Shown one piece after another: positions 13,701-28,700 of a stretch of 64,000 bases of DNA. The notes beneath the pieces were generated by a model, which had not been told where the DNA came from, ran no database searches, and was given only the letters and a program-made list of their open reading frames with translations. A program made the translations under genes and the position numbers. Position 1 is the stretch's first letter. Each line of letters starts with the position of its first letter. The DNA lies in assembly GCA_963995525.1 (NCBI GenBank), contig OZ023214.1, forward strand, positions 37,519,809-37,583,808. Direction: 5' to 3'. Origin of the DNA: Escarpia spicata (taxonomy: Eukaryota > Annelida > Polychaeta > Sabellida > Siboglinidae).

Positions 13701-16700
13701 TGAATGGAATAGCCTCACTCAGTCTGTGGTTGAGATTGCATTGAAGAAATTTGATTATAAGTTGTGGGAAAATCACCCAATTAAATTACCCCAATTAAAT
13801 TATACTATACAGTAAGACTATTACATGTAAGACTAAAACGGGCGCATTTGTAATAAATGTACTATTTGTGAGCCTTGGTGACGGAGGCATGATTGATAAA
13901 TATTTTACAAGATTTAGCAAGACTGCCACCCAGAGAATTAACTCTAGATGGCAGGTGGACAAGGAAGCATTTTGGCTTATCGAGAGTCCAACCCTTTTTA
14001 TCTACATGTATCCTGCCCTTCTGAGGTACATGTCAATTTAATTGTTAAACATACCCCTATTTACACTACTAGCACCCACACAATCAGCAGATAATATGTT
14101 CCATTCATTTACAGTCCTTTGTGAAAATGAGAACTTTGCTAATGTAACTTCATGTCCTCTAGTCCTTCTATCTTCCTTAACTGAGAACAAATATTTCTAT
14201 CAGTATTTTCATAACCATTCAATATATTAAAACTGGTGTTGTCAAACCATATTCTTTTAGGTGTATTTCATAACTACGATCTCTCAGTTTTGGTGAAATA
14301 TGGCAATATGGCCTCCGTGCTTGTATACAATATTCTAGAGGAGGCCTTATTATTGTTTTGTACAGCAGTATTATTACTTCTTTTTCCTTATACGATATAT
14401 TTTTAAAAATTAATCCAAGGATTAGATTTCCCTTTGAAGCTGCAATTCTGCACTGCTCTGAAACCTTCTTCTGAAACCTCTTCAACACTAATTGTTAACC
14501 CTAAGTCCTTTTCTTTTACAGTAGTACTTAGTACAGAACCTCCCATTGTACATCTTTGTTCTCATGTCCTGTGTGGAGGCATTTACATTTCCCAAAATTG
14601 AACAACATCTGCCATTTTTCAGACCATAATTTTGATCAACATGTCAAGATCATCTTGTAAATGCTGTCTATTTCCATCACTTTCAATCCTTCTAAACACT
14701 TTTGTATCATCCGCAAATTTCAACAACTTACATGTTATATCATCTTCCAAATCATTGATATATATTAAGAATAATATAGATCCCAGTACTGATCCCTGTG
14801 GTACCCCACTCAAAACCGATTTCCAGTTTGAAGCCTCCCCATCAACAACTACCTGTTGTCTTCTGTCAATCAGCCATTTTTTCCAGTTAATTATACCATC
14901 CCCTATGCCATGGGCCTTTAGCTTAAGCAGTAATCTTTAATATGGCACTTTGTCAAAAGCTTTCAGAAAATGTAAGATCCCTCGTCTGTCCATTTAGTGA
15001 TGTCTTCCAAAAAACATAACATATTTGTTAAGCACGATCTCGCTTTTAGAAACCCATGTTGAGATGGGTTTATCAAGTTATGTTTAATAAGAAAATTCAC
15101 CATGTGATCTTTAATTAGTAATAAAAAACATGCTTTTAAAAAAGTTAAATTTTTCTTTTATAATGTACCCCAATTGTAATATTTAACAAACATACATGAA
15201 TTTAAAAACGTGCATATAGTGTACATGTATGGATGGATATTATTTTGTATAGATATAACCAGTTTGATTTTTTTATTCGGCAAGATTGAAAGTTGACGAT
15301 GGGTAATAATATGGTGTCGACGGCAACAAATGTTGTCCATAGTGCTCGAGTAAAGCTTATAAACAATGTAGTTTAGGCAAGGTATTGATTCTCAATGTCT
15401 AGAAATCAATGTAAGATGTGATTTAAATAACTACATTCTGGCCATTGTTCTGTTTGTTGTCCGCGCGACCGTTGTCTGTGTTTTGGCGCAGACTGAAGCA
15501 AACCAGAGCACTATTTGGGCCTCAAAATGGGCTAAAGCCTAAGACACAATATTTGTGTAGCTAAATGTGCCTGGAATGATGTGGAATGATTTAATTATTG
15601 CACCGGAGTGTCAAATTTAGGCAAAACTATAGTTAATAACAGCAAAATAAAGGTGGGCCCAGATTCTACACAGTGCCCCTCAATTTTCTCAGACATGTTT
15701 TTGCATGCGTCTTTTAGGCACATGCGGCAAAAAAGTATGCGGCATCCCAGTGTACAATGCATCATTGACATGTTTCTGCGCTCCAAGGGAATCCCTGGAA
15801 TTGCAGGAGATGCCAATTTCGCGAAAAAAATGTTGACTGCAACTTCTAGCAGAGGACCTAGAAACTGAAGAGAACTAGACTTAGAACACTCCCTGACAAC
15901 GCCAGAAGACATCTGTGGCTGCCTGAGAACATTGCTCCCATAAGTGGAGTGCCCGAGACAATGGTGCTTCCTTTTGAGTACCATCCACATGTAATCAATG
16001 GATTGGTCAGCTGGTCAGCATAAAGGCATACTCTCACACTGACACAATTAACACCAGACACACCATGCTAACCACACTAATGAATTCACTTACACCAGCT
16101 ACTAGCCACTACACCTGTGTAATTAAAGGGAATTAAAACACCTATTGCTTGAATTCATATTATATTACATCCTGCTATATATTCCCATGTCCACCAAGCA
16201 AAAAAAAGCAAAAAAACAATGAATTAGAAATTCCACATTTTATGCTGTGTATCCGGACTTTTTCTAATATGCATATTTTTGGCGCACTTTTCGGGATGCT
16301 GAGATCCGATGTAATACAAACTAGCTAGTTGGTACTCTCGTGAACAATACAAACCTAGAGTTAACAATAATATTAAATAATACACTCCACAACTTGCTAC
16401 ATTTAATTGATGTTCCTTTTTTCTTTTGGGCAATGGTGAAATCAATCATGCCCTCCAAGTAAAGGCGAACAGAAAAGCTTTGATGTCCAAAAGGAAACAT
16501 GTGGGTGTGAATGAGTGGAAGGCAAGCATTGGCCCAGATCAGCTCTCCAGCTATGCCAAGCCACCTAGCTAAATATTACAAAGGCCCGCTTCCATCTGTG
16601 GCTATACGCTCATGGCTTCTCTGATCTCACTTTGGACATCAAAGCTGATTCTACTCCTCTTTGCTGGAGTAAAGGAGCCACATAGAGGCTGCAACAAGTG

Positions 16701-19700
16701 TGACTCAATTGCAAGTTGATAGACCTGCATACATGTTTTATTCAGGGAAATTATGGATTCCCTTTTACCTGCTCACAAGCGGCAGGTTAACTATGAATGG
16801 TTCGGTCCAAATTAACTGACCGTTATACGCAATAGACAGGTTACCGTTATGGACAGGTAGTGGGCAGTGCAAACTAATAGGAAGTCATTCGGGACTTTCA
16901 AAAGTGACCGTTATATTCAGGTTATCGTTATGTACAGGTAGCCGCTAAGACAGGTTTTACTTTATATATCCATTGCATTATATTTGTCTGGATAAATAAA
17001 ATTTTAAATTGTCATCGCAAATAACTAATTACTACAAAAGTTTTAAAATATTTATAAACATCATAGTATAAAAATGATTTGGTTTATATTACTTTGTGAA
17101 AACATTTAAAAAATAAGTGTCAAGAAAATTAATGGTTCGGTGTCAGGTTTGAACCAGTGTCGTCCAATTGTAAAACAACTTACACGAAACCAATTTATTG
17201 ACTGAGCTACCGAGAACAATGGAAATTCACTGACTGATTTAAGTTGTTATGATAAATTGTACAACTCCTCCTTCATATATCGATACTCTAGTGATATTAT
17301 GAGACTAAACAACGTTACTTTCTGTAGCTGGATACAATATCTGTTAGTGTTTACTAGTGTAGATTATCTCCAGTGGGTTGCAGTCGATATAATTATTCTG
17401 AAAACGAGTCAAAGCTCTGCGAAACCTGGTCGACTTGTAGGCCCATTTGCATTCAAAGTTTGGAATAAAATTGGATTCATGTGGAACTGTAAGATAATTG
17501 ATTGTTTCTCTATGATGACTGAACGGAATATTGCACAATAACTCATTCTGACGCTCGTTTCGACCCAAAATCTATCCTTGTAAACATGCTCTGAATGCAT
17601 GGAAAGGGTCGGCCTGATGCGATTGTGTGTTATAAGTGACGTCACGATACCACATGATCACCTAGCTCATTAAATTTCAGTTTTACGCGGGAATCGCTTC
17701 ACAGACGGGCTTAAAATCGAATTTATGCTACAAATGTATTATTCTGTGTTTTTTAATGTTCTCGAATGTCACATACAATGTTAAATTTTGTGTACACATG
17801 GAAAACAGCAGGATGTTAGCTAATGCCTTGTTTTTATTCCCTTTAAGTAAAAAATGTAGTTCAAACAAATGATGCTTAAAAGAGGGCAGTCTGGTCCTAG
17901 TTTTGTAATTATTAATTGATAATATAACATTCTTAAGATTATAATAACTATATTGAAGGTATATTGCCTGCCAAGTTATTAAAGTATGTAAGCCCGTAAT
18001 AACATTTGCATTTTGGAAGGTACAACCCCAGAGCATGGTGAGTTTCAAAACAAGCTTTACTGCCAATGTTGCTGAAGTGGGCTGATTCAAACATAATACC
18101 CCTTGATGTTCACAATTTCCCATGTTCTCGTGTTTCACACGGCAGACTTCATGTTACAAATTACTATGCCGGTTAATTCCGAGTCGAGGAACTGACTGTT
18201 CCCTTTAATTGAAATAATATACAAGGGATGGTCCCAGAAGTGTATAGAGTCGAAAAAAGCTATACATTCTGCTTTGGTTGAACCCCCTCCCTTCCCTTTA
18301 AAACTGTAACAATTTATATTCTCCACTATACACGGTGATAACTAAACCATCCCACACTGCAATTAGTGCATGAAGACTTATCATTCAAATACAATATACC
18401 CATCACTGTTTGAGTGAACTGAGCTAATGTGGAGAGAACCAAGCGAGATGTTAATGATGTGAATCTTAGCTTGCACTATACCAATTTGGTAACTGACTGA
18501 TGTAACTAAACCCACTGCCGTTCAGTGTCAAAACCAGGAGACTTTAAAATAAATTTTGAAAACCTCCAAAACCTGTGATGCTCTCCTTTTCTGGAAGGCA
18601 ATGAATGAGTTAAACTGCTAAAATGCTAAACTCATGGTGTTATTATCATGATAATTACTACGTACGTTAAATATTAATTACTTGTCACTGACAACTACAA
18701 ATCACCAAAAAACACTACAAATCTGCACATTACAATTCATTCACCAGCGTAATGTAATAAAATGTGACCTAAAAATTTATCATACACTGACGTTAATAGT
18801 GGATATTCCTTATTAAAATGAAATCAGGAGCACGGTTTGCATCAAAGCCACCCAAAATAAGAACAGCGGTAACCATATTACGAGATCCTAAAATTCAGCA
18901 CAGAAACATTAGACAACAATAACTGAGTTGCGCGCAGATGTTTAGAAGCTCCAAGTCCCTAATATAATTGGCAATAAAGCTGGTTTCATTTTGTTTCCGA
19001 ATGTTTATCTTCGTTTTACACAGGTGCACCAGTAAATCGTGGTTCAGCCCATCATGAATGGTCCAGTAGTCATGCTGACTGACAGGTTCTGTGCCGAACA
19101 CTCGTTCGTAGGACGATGTAAATTATGTAACACAATGACGCCGTGAATTTCCATTTTTGTTTCCGTTGCCAGATTTACAACGCTTGCACGAGAATACATG
19201 GCATTTCCATCTCAGTTGATTTATGTAAGGAAAAAAGGTTCTGATGGTTCCGTGCAAGATGTCGTTGAGATAGTGCCCTGATAGAAGTTTATGGGAATGT
19301 GACACCTCACGTTACTGTCTATCTGCATCACAAGCATGACAACCAGCCTAATTAGTTTTGCAGTATGGTTTATCCTCCCGTTTCTGTGTGCTCTCTTCTG
19401 TCTTCTCTTTGATTCAGAAATATAGATGGCACTTTTCATTGCCATCAAACAGAAGATCAAAGCATAAAGACATGTGCCTGGCATCATTGGCCAAACAATA
19501 AAGACATAATATGCGCAGAACATCTATTTGTTTACTATTTCAATATTTTGTATTCAATTTGGACATTTTGTGGATTAATCGTTAAAATTGCAAACAGTGC
19601 TTCCAGCTTATTAAATTAATGCAATCTTGTGGGCAGTCAACATATTTTAGTGTTAAGAACATTACAAGTATTACTAAATGAAGAACAGACGAGGTCAGTT

Positions 19701-22700
19701 TAAATAGGTCATCATTTCCATCCTTTTAAGTAGGTGGGAATTTCCGTACAGTTTCATCCAAGTTTTGTGCTTCTACAGTTAAATATTTGTCAATGGATTA
19801 CTGCATGCTATGGCTAAATGTATTACTAGTCTGTCAGTCTTCCAGACAAAAAACACAACATTATGTGCTTCAGAACAAAAGATTCCCAAATGACTGATAC
19901 CAAATATATTCGGTTTAAAAAAAGTAATTTTTCATCTGAAGCTAACATGCATTCACAAACGTAGCTTTAAATTGCTCATTTTATTAGGTTTTCCTCATTG
20001 TTAACAATGATTCCCGGAAAAAAGAAATGGAATTTGAATTGGAACAAACTTATGCTTGCATGCACACATACATGTGTGGGAATGAGCACGTACACTTGAC
20101 TGCACACACGTGCGCACACACACATGCATGCACGCCCATAAACACTCAGGTTCATAGCATATCCTTAAAATCTCTCAAAGCACTGCGTACTTCACTCCTT
20201 GGCAGGCCGGGTCATTCACAGAACCTTTCAAAGCACTGATCTCAATGTTTGCAGCATTGTGTATGTCCAGATGGTATGTATACAAATGGAACTGATAATT
20301 TTAATTGGTATTCTGGCATTGGAATGTTATCTTTGAGATGGCATTGTAATTGCTATTCTGGCACTGGAATGTTATTTTTGAGATGGCATTGTAATTGGTA
20401 TCGTGGCATTGGAATGTTATTTTTGTGATGGCGTTGTAATTGGTATTCTGGCATTGAAATGTGATTTTTGAGATGACATTGTAATTGGTACGCAGTAGCT
20501 GGTATGAGACGGGAGTAAGGCATGACGTCCCCACTCTGATTTAGTCACATTTTCATTAGTGTCATTACGAATATCTTTAGTAAGATAGACATCTCTTAAA
20601 CACCGCTCTCCAGACAACTCGCGAATCTATTCCTTACACGGCAATTGGAATTGGGAAATAATAATATTAGGACGGATTTAGTGTCAGTGTGGTCTTCAGT
20701 GTGCTAGTGCTTTTAATACTGGTGCACGTGACCAGATTGCATCATTGCATAGCTGATCCAGAGACACGTCATTCAGTGAATATAGGTAACACCGAGGTAT
20801 CATAATTTCCTTCTGAACGTGCTGTGCTCTATTCAAATAATCAATAAAAAACAACACATATTTTTTTAGAAACATCTTATTTTGGCAGGGTGAGTCACAT
20901 ATGTTGACATATATGTCGCAATGCCCAAGAACTCGTTCACTGTCACATTCTCCAGCTTCATCATACGTCAGATGTCTTCGATCCATTCTGTAGACTGAGT
21001 GGACATTTCTTTAAAGGAAATATAAACACCTATGGCTTGAATCCATATTATATTACATCCTGCTATATATTTCCATGTCCACCAAGCCAAAGAAATCAAA
21101 ACAATTAAATTAATTAGAAATTCCACATTTTATGCTGTGCATCCGGACATTTTCGAATATGCACATTTTTTGCGCACTTTTTGGGATGCCGAGATGTGAC
21201 GTCACAGATGACATATACTCACATCAGGCCGATCCTTTCCATGTATTCAGAGCATGTTTACAAGGATAGCTTTTGGGTTGAAATGAACGTCAGAATGATT
21301 TATTGTGCGATATTCCGATGTAATACAAACACTAGTCATCATAGAGGAACAAGCAGTTATCTTACAGTTCCACATGAATCCAATTTTATTTAAAACAATG
21401 AATATGAATGGGCCTACAAGTTGACCAGGTTTCGCTGAGCTTTGGCTCGTTTTCAGAATAATTATATCGATTGCAACACACCGGAGATAATCTACACCAA
21501 TAAACATACACAGCAAGAGATATTGTATCCAGCTACAGAAAGTAATGTGTATAATCTCATATTATCACTAGAATATAGATATATGAAGGAGGAGTTGTAC
21601 AATTTATCATAGCAACTTAAATCCGTCAGTGAATATCCGTCGATCTCAGTAGTTCAATTGGTTAAAAGCTATTAAACTGTCACTAAATGCCAAAATGACT
21701 AAATTCATGATTTTTCATATGCCTCAAAAGAAAGTAGAATACCCCATGTTACAAATAGATGGGACATACATTGAAAGTGTAAATGATTTCAATTTTTTAG
21801 GCATCACAATAAATAACCATTTAAACTGGCAGAGTCATACAAACAAAATAGCAAATAAAATATCTAAAACAATAGGCATACTAAATAAACTTAAACACCT
21901 TTTACGACCTAATACATTATATATTATGTACAATGCTCTTATTCTCCCTCATATTAATTATGGCCTACTTTTATGGGGTCTTCAGGCACATCAAATTTTA
22001 AAATTACAGAACAAAATCAATACAAATAATATCCTTAAGTAAATATAATGCTCACACAAGTCCTATTTTTAAAAGACTTCAGTTACTAAAGTTGGATATT
22101 TATAAAATCCAACAATTAAAATTTTACTATAGATTAATTAACAATCTTTGACCCTACTACTTCAATGTTTTTTCCAAACACACATTTAAGATTACTGAAT
22201 ATTCTTCAGGATAGTTCGTTTTCAAATTAGAAACTTTCATTTTTCATATCCAAGAATCATGTTAAATTACCTGGTAGAGGCTTTCGTTGACGTGTCACGC
22301 CGACTTCATCAGTACCTATGACGCTGAATGACGTCATCGTACACGTGAGGCAGTTCGTAATTGCCCTCGTCTCTGTTGATGGGTGTTTTGGTTTTTCTGA
22401 TCCAGATGGCTTCTTTGATCTGCCGAATCCTTCTGTTGGATTCTTTGTCTACAATTTTCACTCCCTCCCAGTCTATGATATGGTTTTCAGTTGTTGTATG
22501 GTCTGTAAGGGCGGATTTATTGATGGTAGCCATCAATCTTTTTTTTCCCGCTCCTTGTGTATTTCTAATTTTTCGTGTTGTCTACGTCCTTTCTGTGTTC
22601 CTCCAGTCTTGTTCTGAGTAGTCTTCCTGTCTCCCCAATGTACTCAGCGCCACAATTCTTGCATGGTATTTGGTACACCAGTTCGCCCTGTTCTTCTAGC

Positions 22701-25700
22701 TGTACTTTGTCCTTGGGATGTACCAACAGGTGCCTGAGGGTGGTGTGGGGACGCATGGCCGTTGCTACTCCATACTTTTTTAGTACTCGATGTACTCTTT
22801 CTGAGACCCCCTCTATGTATGGGATGACTACTTGGCTCCGATAGTTTTTGTCCTTAGTCTTTTTGTTGGTCTTTTTCTTCTTACTGCTATCTGTCACCTT
22901 TTTCAAGGCCCACGACGGATAGCCACATACTCTTAGAGCTCTTCTCAGGTGTACCACCTCGTCTTTCTTGTCCCCCTCCTCCGAAGTTATGGTCTCACAC
23001 CTGTTCATAAGGGTTCTGACAACTCCCAACTTCTGATGTTTGGGGTGGTGGGATGCAAAATTCAGGTATTGGTCAGTGTGCGTCTTCTTCCTGTACACTG
23101 TGGACTTCACACTGCCATCTTCCTTTCTGGTGAACTTTGCATCCAAGAAGGGCATGGTGTTGTTCTCTTCATCTTCCCGCGTGAAAATGATGCTACCTGT
23201 GGGGTCTACAGTGTTCAAATGTTGTTGTAATTTGTAATGTTGTAATCCACATATCGCTTCCAGTTTCTCGGTTGGCAATCGACTGGTGCTGTGGAAAAAT
23301 GAGAAATACACAAGGAGCGGGAAAAAAAGATTGATGGCTACCATCAATAAATCCGCCCTTACAGACCATACGACAACTGAAAACCATATCATAGACTGGG
23401 AGGGAGTGAAAATTGTAGACAAAGAATCCAACAGAAGGATTCGGCAGATCAAAGAAGCCATCTGGATCAGAAAAACCAAAACACCCATCAACAGAGACGA
23501 GGGCAATTACGAACTGCCTCACGTGTACGATGACGTCATTCAGCGTCATAGGTACTGATGAAGTCGGCGTGACACGTCAACGAAAGCCTCTACCAAGTAA
23601 TTTAACATGATTCTTGGATATGAAAAATGAAAGTTTCTAATTTGACACATTTAAGATATTCATCAGCACTGCACACATGAAAGAAATAATCTGTGTATGT
23701 CCAGATCCAAACATGAATTTGCCAAAAAATGCATTAGACACAACATAGCAGAGACAGTTAACAATACACCAAGTATTATCATTAATAAAATTTACACCCA
23801 CAGTCTACAGGCCCCTGTATATGGTTTTTCAACAAACACAAAAAATTTTAAATTATGAATTCAGTTGTCGTATTCATAATTGCTTATTTGTAATTCGTTA
23901 AACGTATGGAAATGTATACCTAAGTATCCATATGTACGTCAATGTGTACACGAGTACATATGATCAGTCCTTGTACAGGCTGTATTATGTAGGCATGTTG
24001 ACACACTGAGTAATTATCAACTGTAAAACAAGGCATATGCTATTCTGATTTGTGACATGTAAATTTTGTTGTTTGTTTATATTTATGGGGGTGGCTCCTG
24101 TGCTAGAGATATTATATATCTTAATGGGAGTCTCCCGACCTTATCTATTATCTTACGTTATTCGCTGTATATGTATCGTATTTATAGGTCAAATAAATTG
24201 ATTCTGAGTTCTGAGTAGACGCGTTGACTTCACATTGTAATTACAATATATTACCGTACAATATATAATTAATAAATTATATCCATTACATTATATTTGT
24301 CTGGATAAATAAAAGTTATAAATCGTTATATATAATTACCATATTTAAATTTTGTGGCGAGTAAATAATTACTACAAAAATTTTAAAAATATTTACAAAA
24401 AGTGCACGATAGTATAAAAATGATTTGGTTTGTATTACTTCGTGAAAACATAAACAAAAAAGTGTCAAGAAAATCAATGGTTTGGTGTCAGGCTTGAACC
24501 GGCGTCGCCCGATTGTAAAATAAGTGACACGAAGCCAACGCATCTACCAACTGAGCTACTGAGATCAACAATATTCACAGACTGATTTAAGTTGTTATGA
24601 TAAATTGTACAACTCCTCCTTCACATATCGATATTCTAGTGATATTATGAGATTATACAACGTTACTTTCTGTAGCTGGATACAATATCTGTTTGCTATG
24701 TATGTTTGTTGCTGTAGATTATCTCCGGTGGGTTGGCAATCGATATAATTATTCTGAAAAAAAGCCAAAGCTCAGCGAAACCTGGTCGACTTGTAGGCCC
24801 ATTCGCATTCATTGTTTTGAATGAAATTGGATTCATGTGGTACCGTAAGATAACTGCTTGTTCCTCTATGATGACTAATATTTGTATTACATCGGAATAT
24901 CGCACAAAAACTCATTCTGACGCTCATTTCGACCCAAAAGCTATCCTTGTAAACATGCTCTGTATGCATGGAAAGGGTCGGCCTGCTGAGACTAAATGTC
25001 AAATGCACTCTTCTCATGGGTGGTAGAGTCACAACCGACAGAGTCAATTACAAAAAAAAACTATAACTGATTCAGCTAACTTCCACACATTGCGTAGGAC
25101 ATCTGCCAGGGGTACCCCCCACGTAGTGTACTCAACTACCACATCTGGCCTTCGAGGATGGCCAATGTTGCGTTGCTCTGAAGTAGATTCAGTTTTAATG
25201 GGGTAGTCCATTCAGTATCAAGGTGTTCTGTACCAGATCCCCGCCGTACCATTCAACACATCAAATGATTACATCACAGTCAGCATTAGCATATTCTTAG
25301 TTGTATATATCTTGATGGGGAAAAGCTGTTCCAATATTAATCCCTGCCAATATGTGTCCTAAGGTTGAGTATGTCAGGGATCAACCTGAAAATGTTGTGG
25401 GCCATTAAATAAATCTGAAGGCTCAACATGCATGCATGGCCATGTACGGTTGTACACACACACACCACACACGCGCGCACACACGCACGCACGCACGCAC
25501 GCACGCACCCACACATAAATCAGCAAAGGAGCAACTGATTCTGTGCCAAAGATATTTCTCCAAGGCATATAATGATTAAGTGCCCAATTATGCAGTGTAT
25601 TGTAAAAATGTACCACCTACAAAAAACTGACTGACAGAGTTTGAATCCAATCAACTAACTTCTACTAGTGGACCTAACAACCGCAGAGACAACAGTTTAT

Positions 25701-28700
25701 GCACGTCACAATCCATAACGACCTGAACACAAAACTAAGCAAAACAGAACGGTGTCTGTAAAACAACAACTGACAGCAATATTTTTTGCAATGCTGCTGC
25801 AGGAATTGTTTTCTCACAATAAACATGATGATATTATTTTGTTTATGTCCAAAAAATGCTTTCCGCCTGCTGATAATCGCTCACATAAACCGGGAGCTAC
25901 GGCCTCAGGAAAGCAATGCATGGCTGTATCCACAGAGCAGTGCTACACGGCTCAATGTGATGAGGAGAAACACAGGCAGATGTCCCAGTAGCATTAAACC
26001 AATGTAATTTGGGTTAAAAAGTATTTTTAAGTGTATTTTTGAGAGAAAAGTGACTATAAGTTGAGGGAGTGATACTGTACCGACAAGTAACAAATGCACA
26101 GAATATGATGCTTTCAAATGTAAATGAGTCTAAGTTTCAGGAAAAGGTCATGTTTACCTAGAATAATGCATGTCATGTATACCAAGTTTGGAAATTTGTA
26201 TATTCCACCCTTTCACACTGAAACTGAGAAACGTTAATTAATAATGCTGTTATCTTATTCCCGCGAAGATTGTGTACTGCCATCAGGATAATGATCACCT
26301 GGTTTTGTCTTTAGCTTCTGCATCGTAAATTCATCCGAAACCACACAAACCAAACCGGCTGCGACGTTTTGCATTTATGGTCCTGACAGTAGATTCACGA
26401 GCCCCAAGGGCCTGCAATTATGCCGAACACTGCCATAACAAGGAATCTGTGTGTGTCTCGAGGAGAATTTAATTGATAGTTTGGTGGGTTGTCGAGGACA
26501 ACAGGCAGCTGGAGTCAACACCGACCCACCCAGTATGAGAACTGGTTATCCCAGTGTGTCATTAGGGATCAGCCTGTGATTGCTTAACTTAAAATATATT
26601 TTTTATTTAAAGGGAGTCAGTCTGTTCCTCTACCTGGAAATAGCCAGTGTTGTAATTTGCAACAGGACATCTGCTTTGTAGAGCATGGGAAAATGGGAAA
26701 TCGTGGAACATCAAAAGGTATAGCGATTAACTCAGCGCGCTTCAGTATTATTGCCAATAAAGCTTGTTTTGAAACTGGATGTTTTGTTTACCGCTTGATC
26801 ACACTCCGGGGTTGCGTGTACCAAATTACGACCATTGTTACAGGCCTATTAAATACAATTTGGCGGGCAGTATACCTTCACCATAGTTATTACAGTCTTA
26901 AGAACTTTACATTAATTAATAAATTAAAAACTATGAACAGACTGTCTCCGTTTTAAATATATATATTTTAAAAATCTGGCAGACAGCTATATTTATAACC
27001 TTTCAAGCATGTTCTATTCGAATTGATTTATATTTAAATAGTTTTTTTGGAAAATCTATCAATAGCTACATGTATTTATAATCCCTTTCAAATATATTCT
27101 ATTCAAATTGATTTTTATTTAGCAGAATTTGTTGGAAATCTATTTGGGGAGTGCCTTTTTCCACTATGACTGCTGGCTCCCCAAAAACCTGCGTCCACCC
27201 TTCATACGACCAAATGAACCCCCTTAAAGCTCCCAAAAGATCTCTGACTGCATCCCCTTGAGAGCCCCTCAAATAGACCTCTGCCCTCTGCACCTATCGC
27301 ACCCCCAACCTACAGGCCTACTGATATCTATTCAAACTAATATTTCATTGACATGAATAATTTTTTTGAAATCTGATAGACAGTTATATTTACGGACACT
27401 TTAAAAATCGATTTTAGGTACTTGGCAGAGGAAAGAGGAAATCATAGACTTACCGGTATAGATAATTAAAACCTATCTACGGCTCAATGTTTCTGACTGG
27501 GAAAAATGCTGCTTTTTGAAGAGAAGCCTTAAAAGGCTTCACTGCACTCAATGTGCAAAAACATAGCCAGACATGTGATGAGGCTATATATATCTCTACA
27601 TTGTACACACACACACATATTATATAGAAAATCTCCAGTTAATCTATGAGGATCAAACACAACTACAAGAGTAACAAAGCCTCATGATTCCACAACAAGT
27701 GCAGTTAAGTCCATGAAATTGTTTAATAGTAATGGTGTCCCACATAAAGATTAGAAAACATTATTTGCTTGTAGCACCTTAAATCATGATTTATATCAAA
27801 TAACCCTGAGGAGTTCAAAGCGTTTGCCAGCTTTGTCACACATTTTGAGAGATGTTATCCTCTACATCACTCATTAACAGGTGTTAGCAATGAAAACACC
27901 GTGAATTATGAAAAGCAAAAGAACCTATGCTAGCTGCATCTGACAGTGTAGTTGCATGATTTCATACTTTTGTAGTATGAAAAATGACGCTTGTTAATAA
28001 GAAATCATGAACAAATGAAAATATGATTACCAAGGACAATCAAATGTGCATTCTAGCACATTCTAAGCATCACAAATCAACTGGCCATTCCAAGAGTGTC
28101 AACAGCTGCCATTCAGTAACTTTATGGGCAGCTGCAAAAACAGCAAACACAGTCAATAATTTACAAAGCTGTGGTCTTTTAACACAACAGAAGTTCTACG
28201 AATTTTCATCACTGAAAATCATGTTTTACTTAACTATTTTCTATGAAGGCTAGTAACTATTATTGTGAAGCAAGGCACTGAAAAAAATTATTTCTTTTAA
28301 CAAAAAACTTCTTATAATAAGACTTATTACAATTACATCTTTACTAAAGCCGGAAACCGACTTCCTAAGATTCTTATTTAACAAGATTGCCACCCAGAGA
28401 ATTAGTTCTAGGTGGCAGGTGGACAAGGAAGCCCTTTGGCTTATTGAGAGTCCAACCCTTTTATCTATGTGTATCCCTTCTGAGGTGTGTCGATTTTATT
28501 TTTAAACATACTCACGTTACTAGCACCCACACAATCAGCAGATAATCTGTTCCATTCATTTACAGTCCTTTGTAAAAATGAGAACTTTCTTATATCTAAT
28601 CTACACTGCTCCTTTGCTAATGTAACTTCATGTCCTCTAGTCCTTCTATCTTTCTTAACTGAGAAAAAAAAATTTATATAAATATTCTCATAACCATTCA

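Larger units (their letters stand above)
22223..23644 (-). mobile_element. Penelope-like element, 5'-truncated, with inverted terminal repeats
   Basis: On the minus strand the element encodes the thumb end of a Penelope reverse transcriptase (MPFLDAKFTRKEDGS, YRKKTHTDQYLNFASHHP), a basic linker, and a GIY-YIG endonuclease with LVYQIPCKNCGAEYIGETG and RTRLEEH. One frameshift at an A-run separates this from the C-terminal tail (HIIDWEGVKIVDKES...). Outer arms 22223-22574 and 23294-23644 are near-identical inverted copies of about 351 bp. Penelope-like elements are known to carry such terminal repeats (pLTRs), in direct or inverted arrangement. Most of the RT palm is missing, so it cannot be autonomous. 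Confidence 0.9.

Noticed and set aside
15595..15990. Overlapping open frames on both strands (86 and 131 residues)
   Set aside because: Neither has a recognisable motif, and mutual antisense frames of this size can occur by chance.
19221..19523. 100-residue minus-strand frame resembling GPCR TM5-loop-TM6
   Set aside because: Two hydrophobic stretches around a basic loop are suggestive, but no diagnostic residue (TM6 CWxP, TM7 motif) follows in any frame, so I do not call a GPCR fragment.
24481..24570. Possible functional tRNA gene (minus strand)
   Set aside because: A and B boxes are present, but the anticodon, T and acceptor stems do not pair and the sequence is part of a dispersed repeat.
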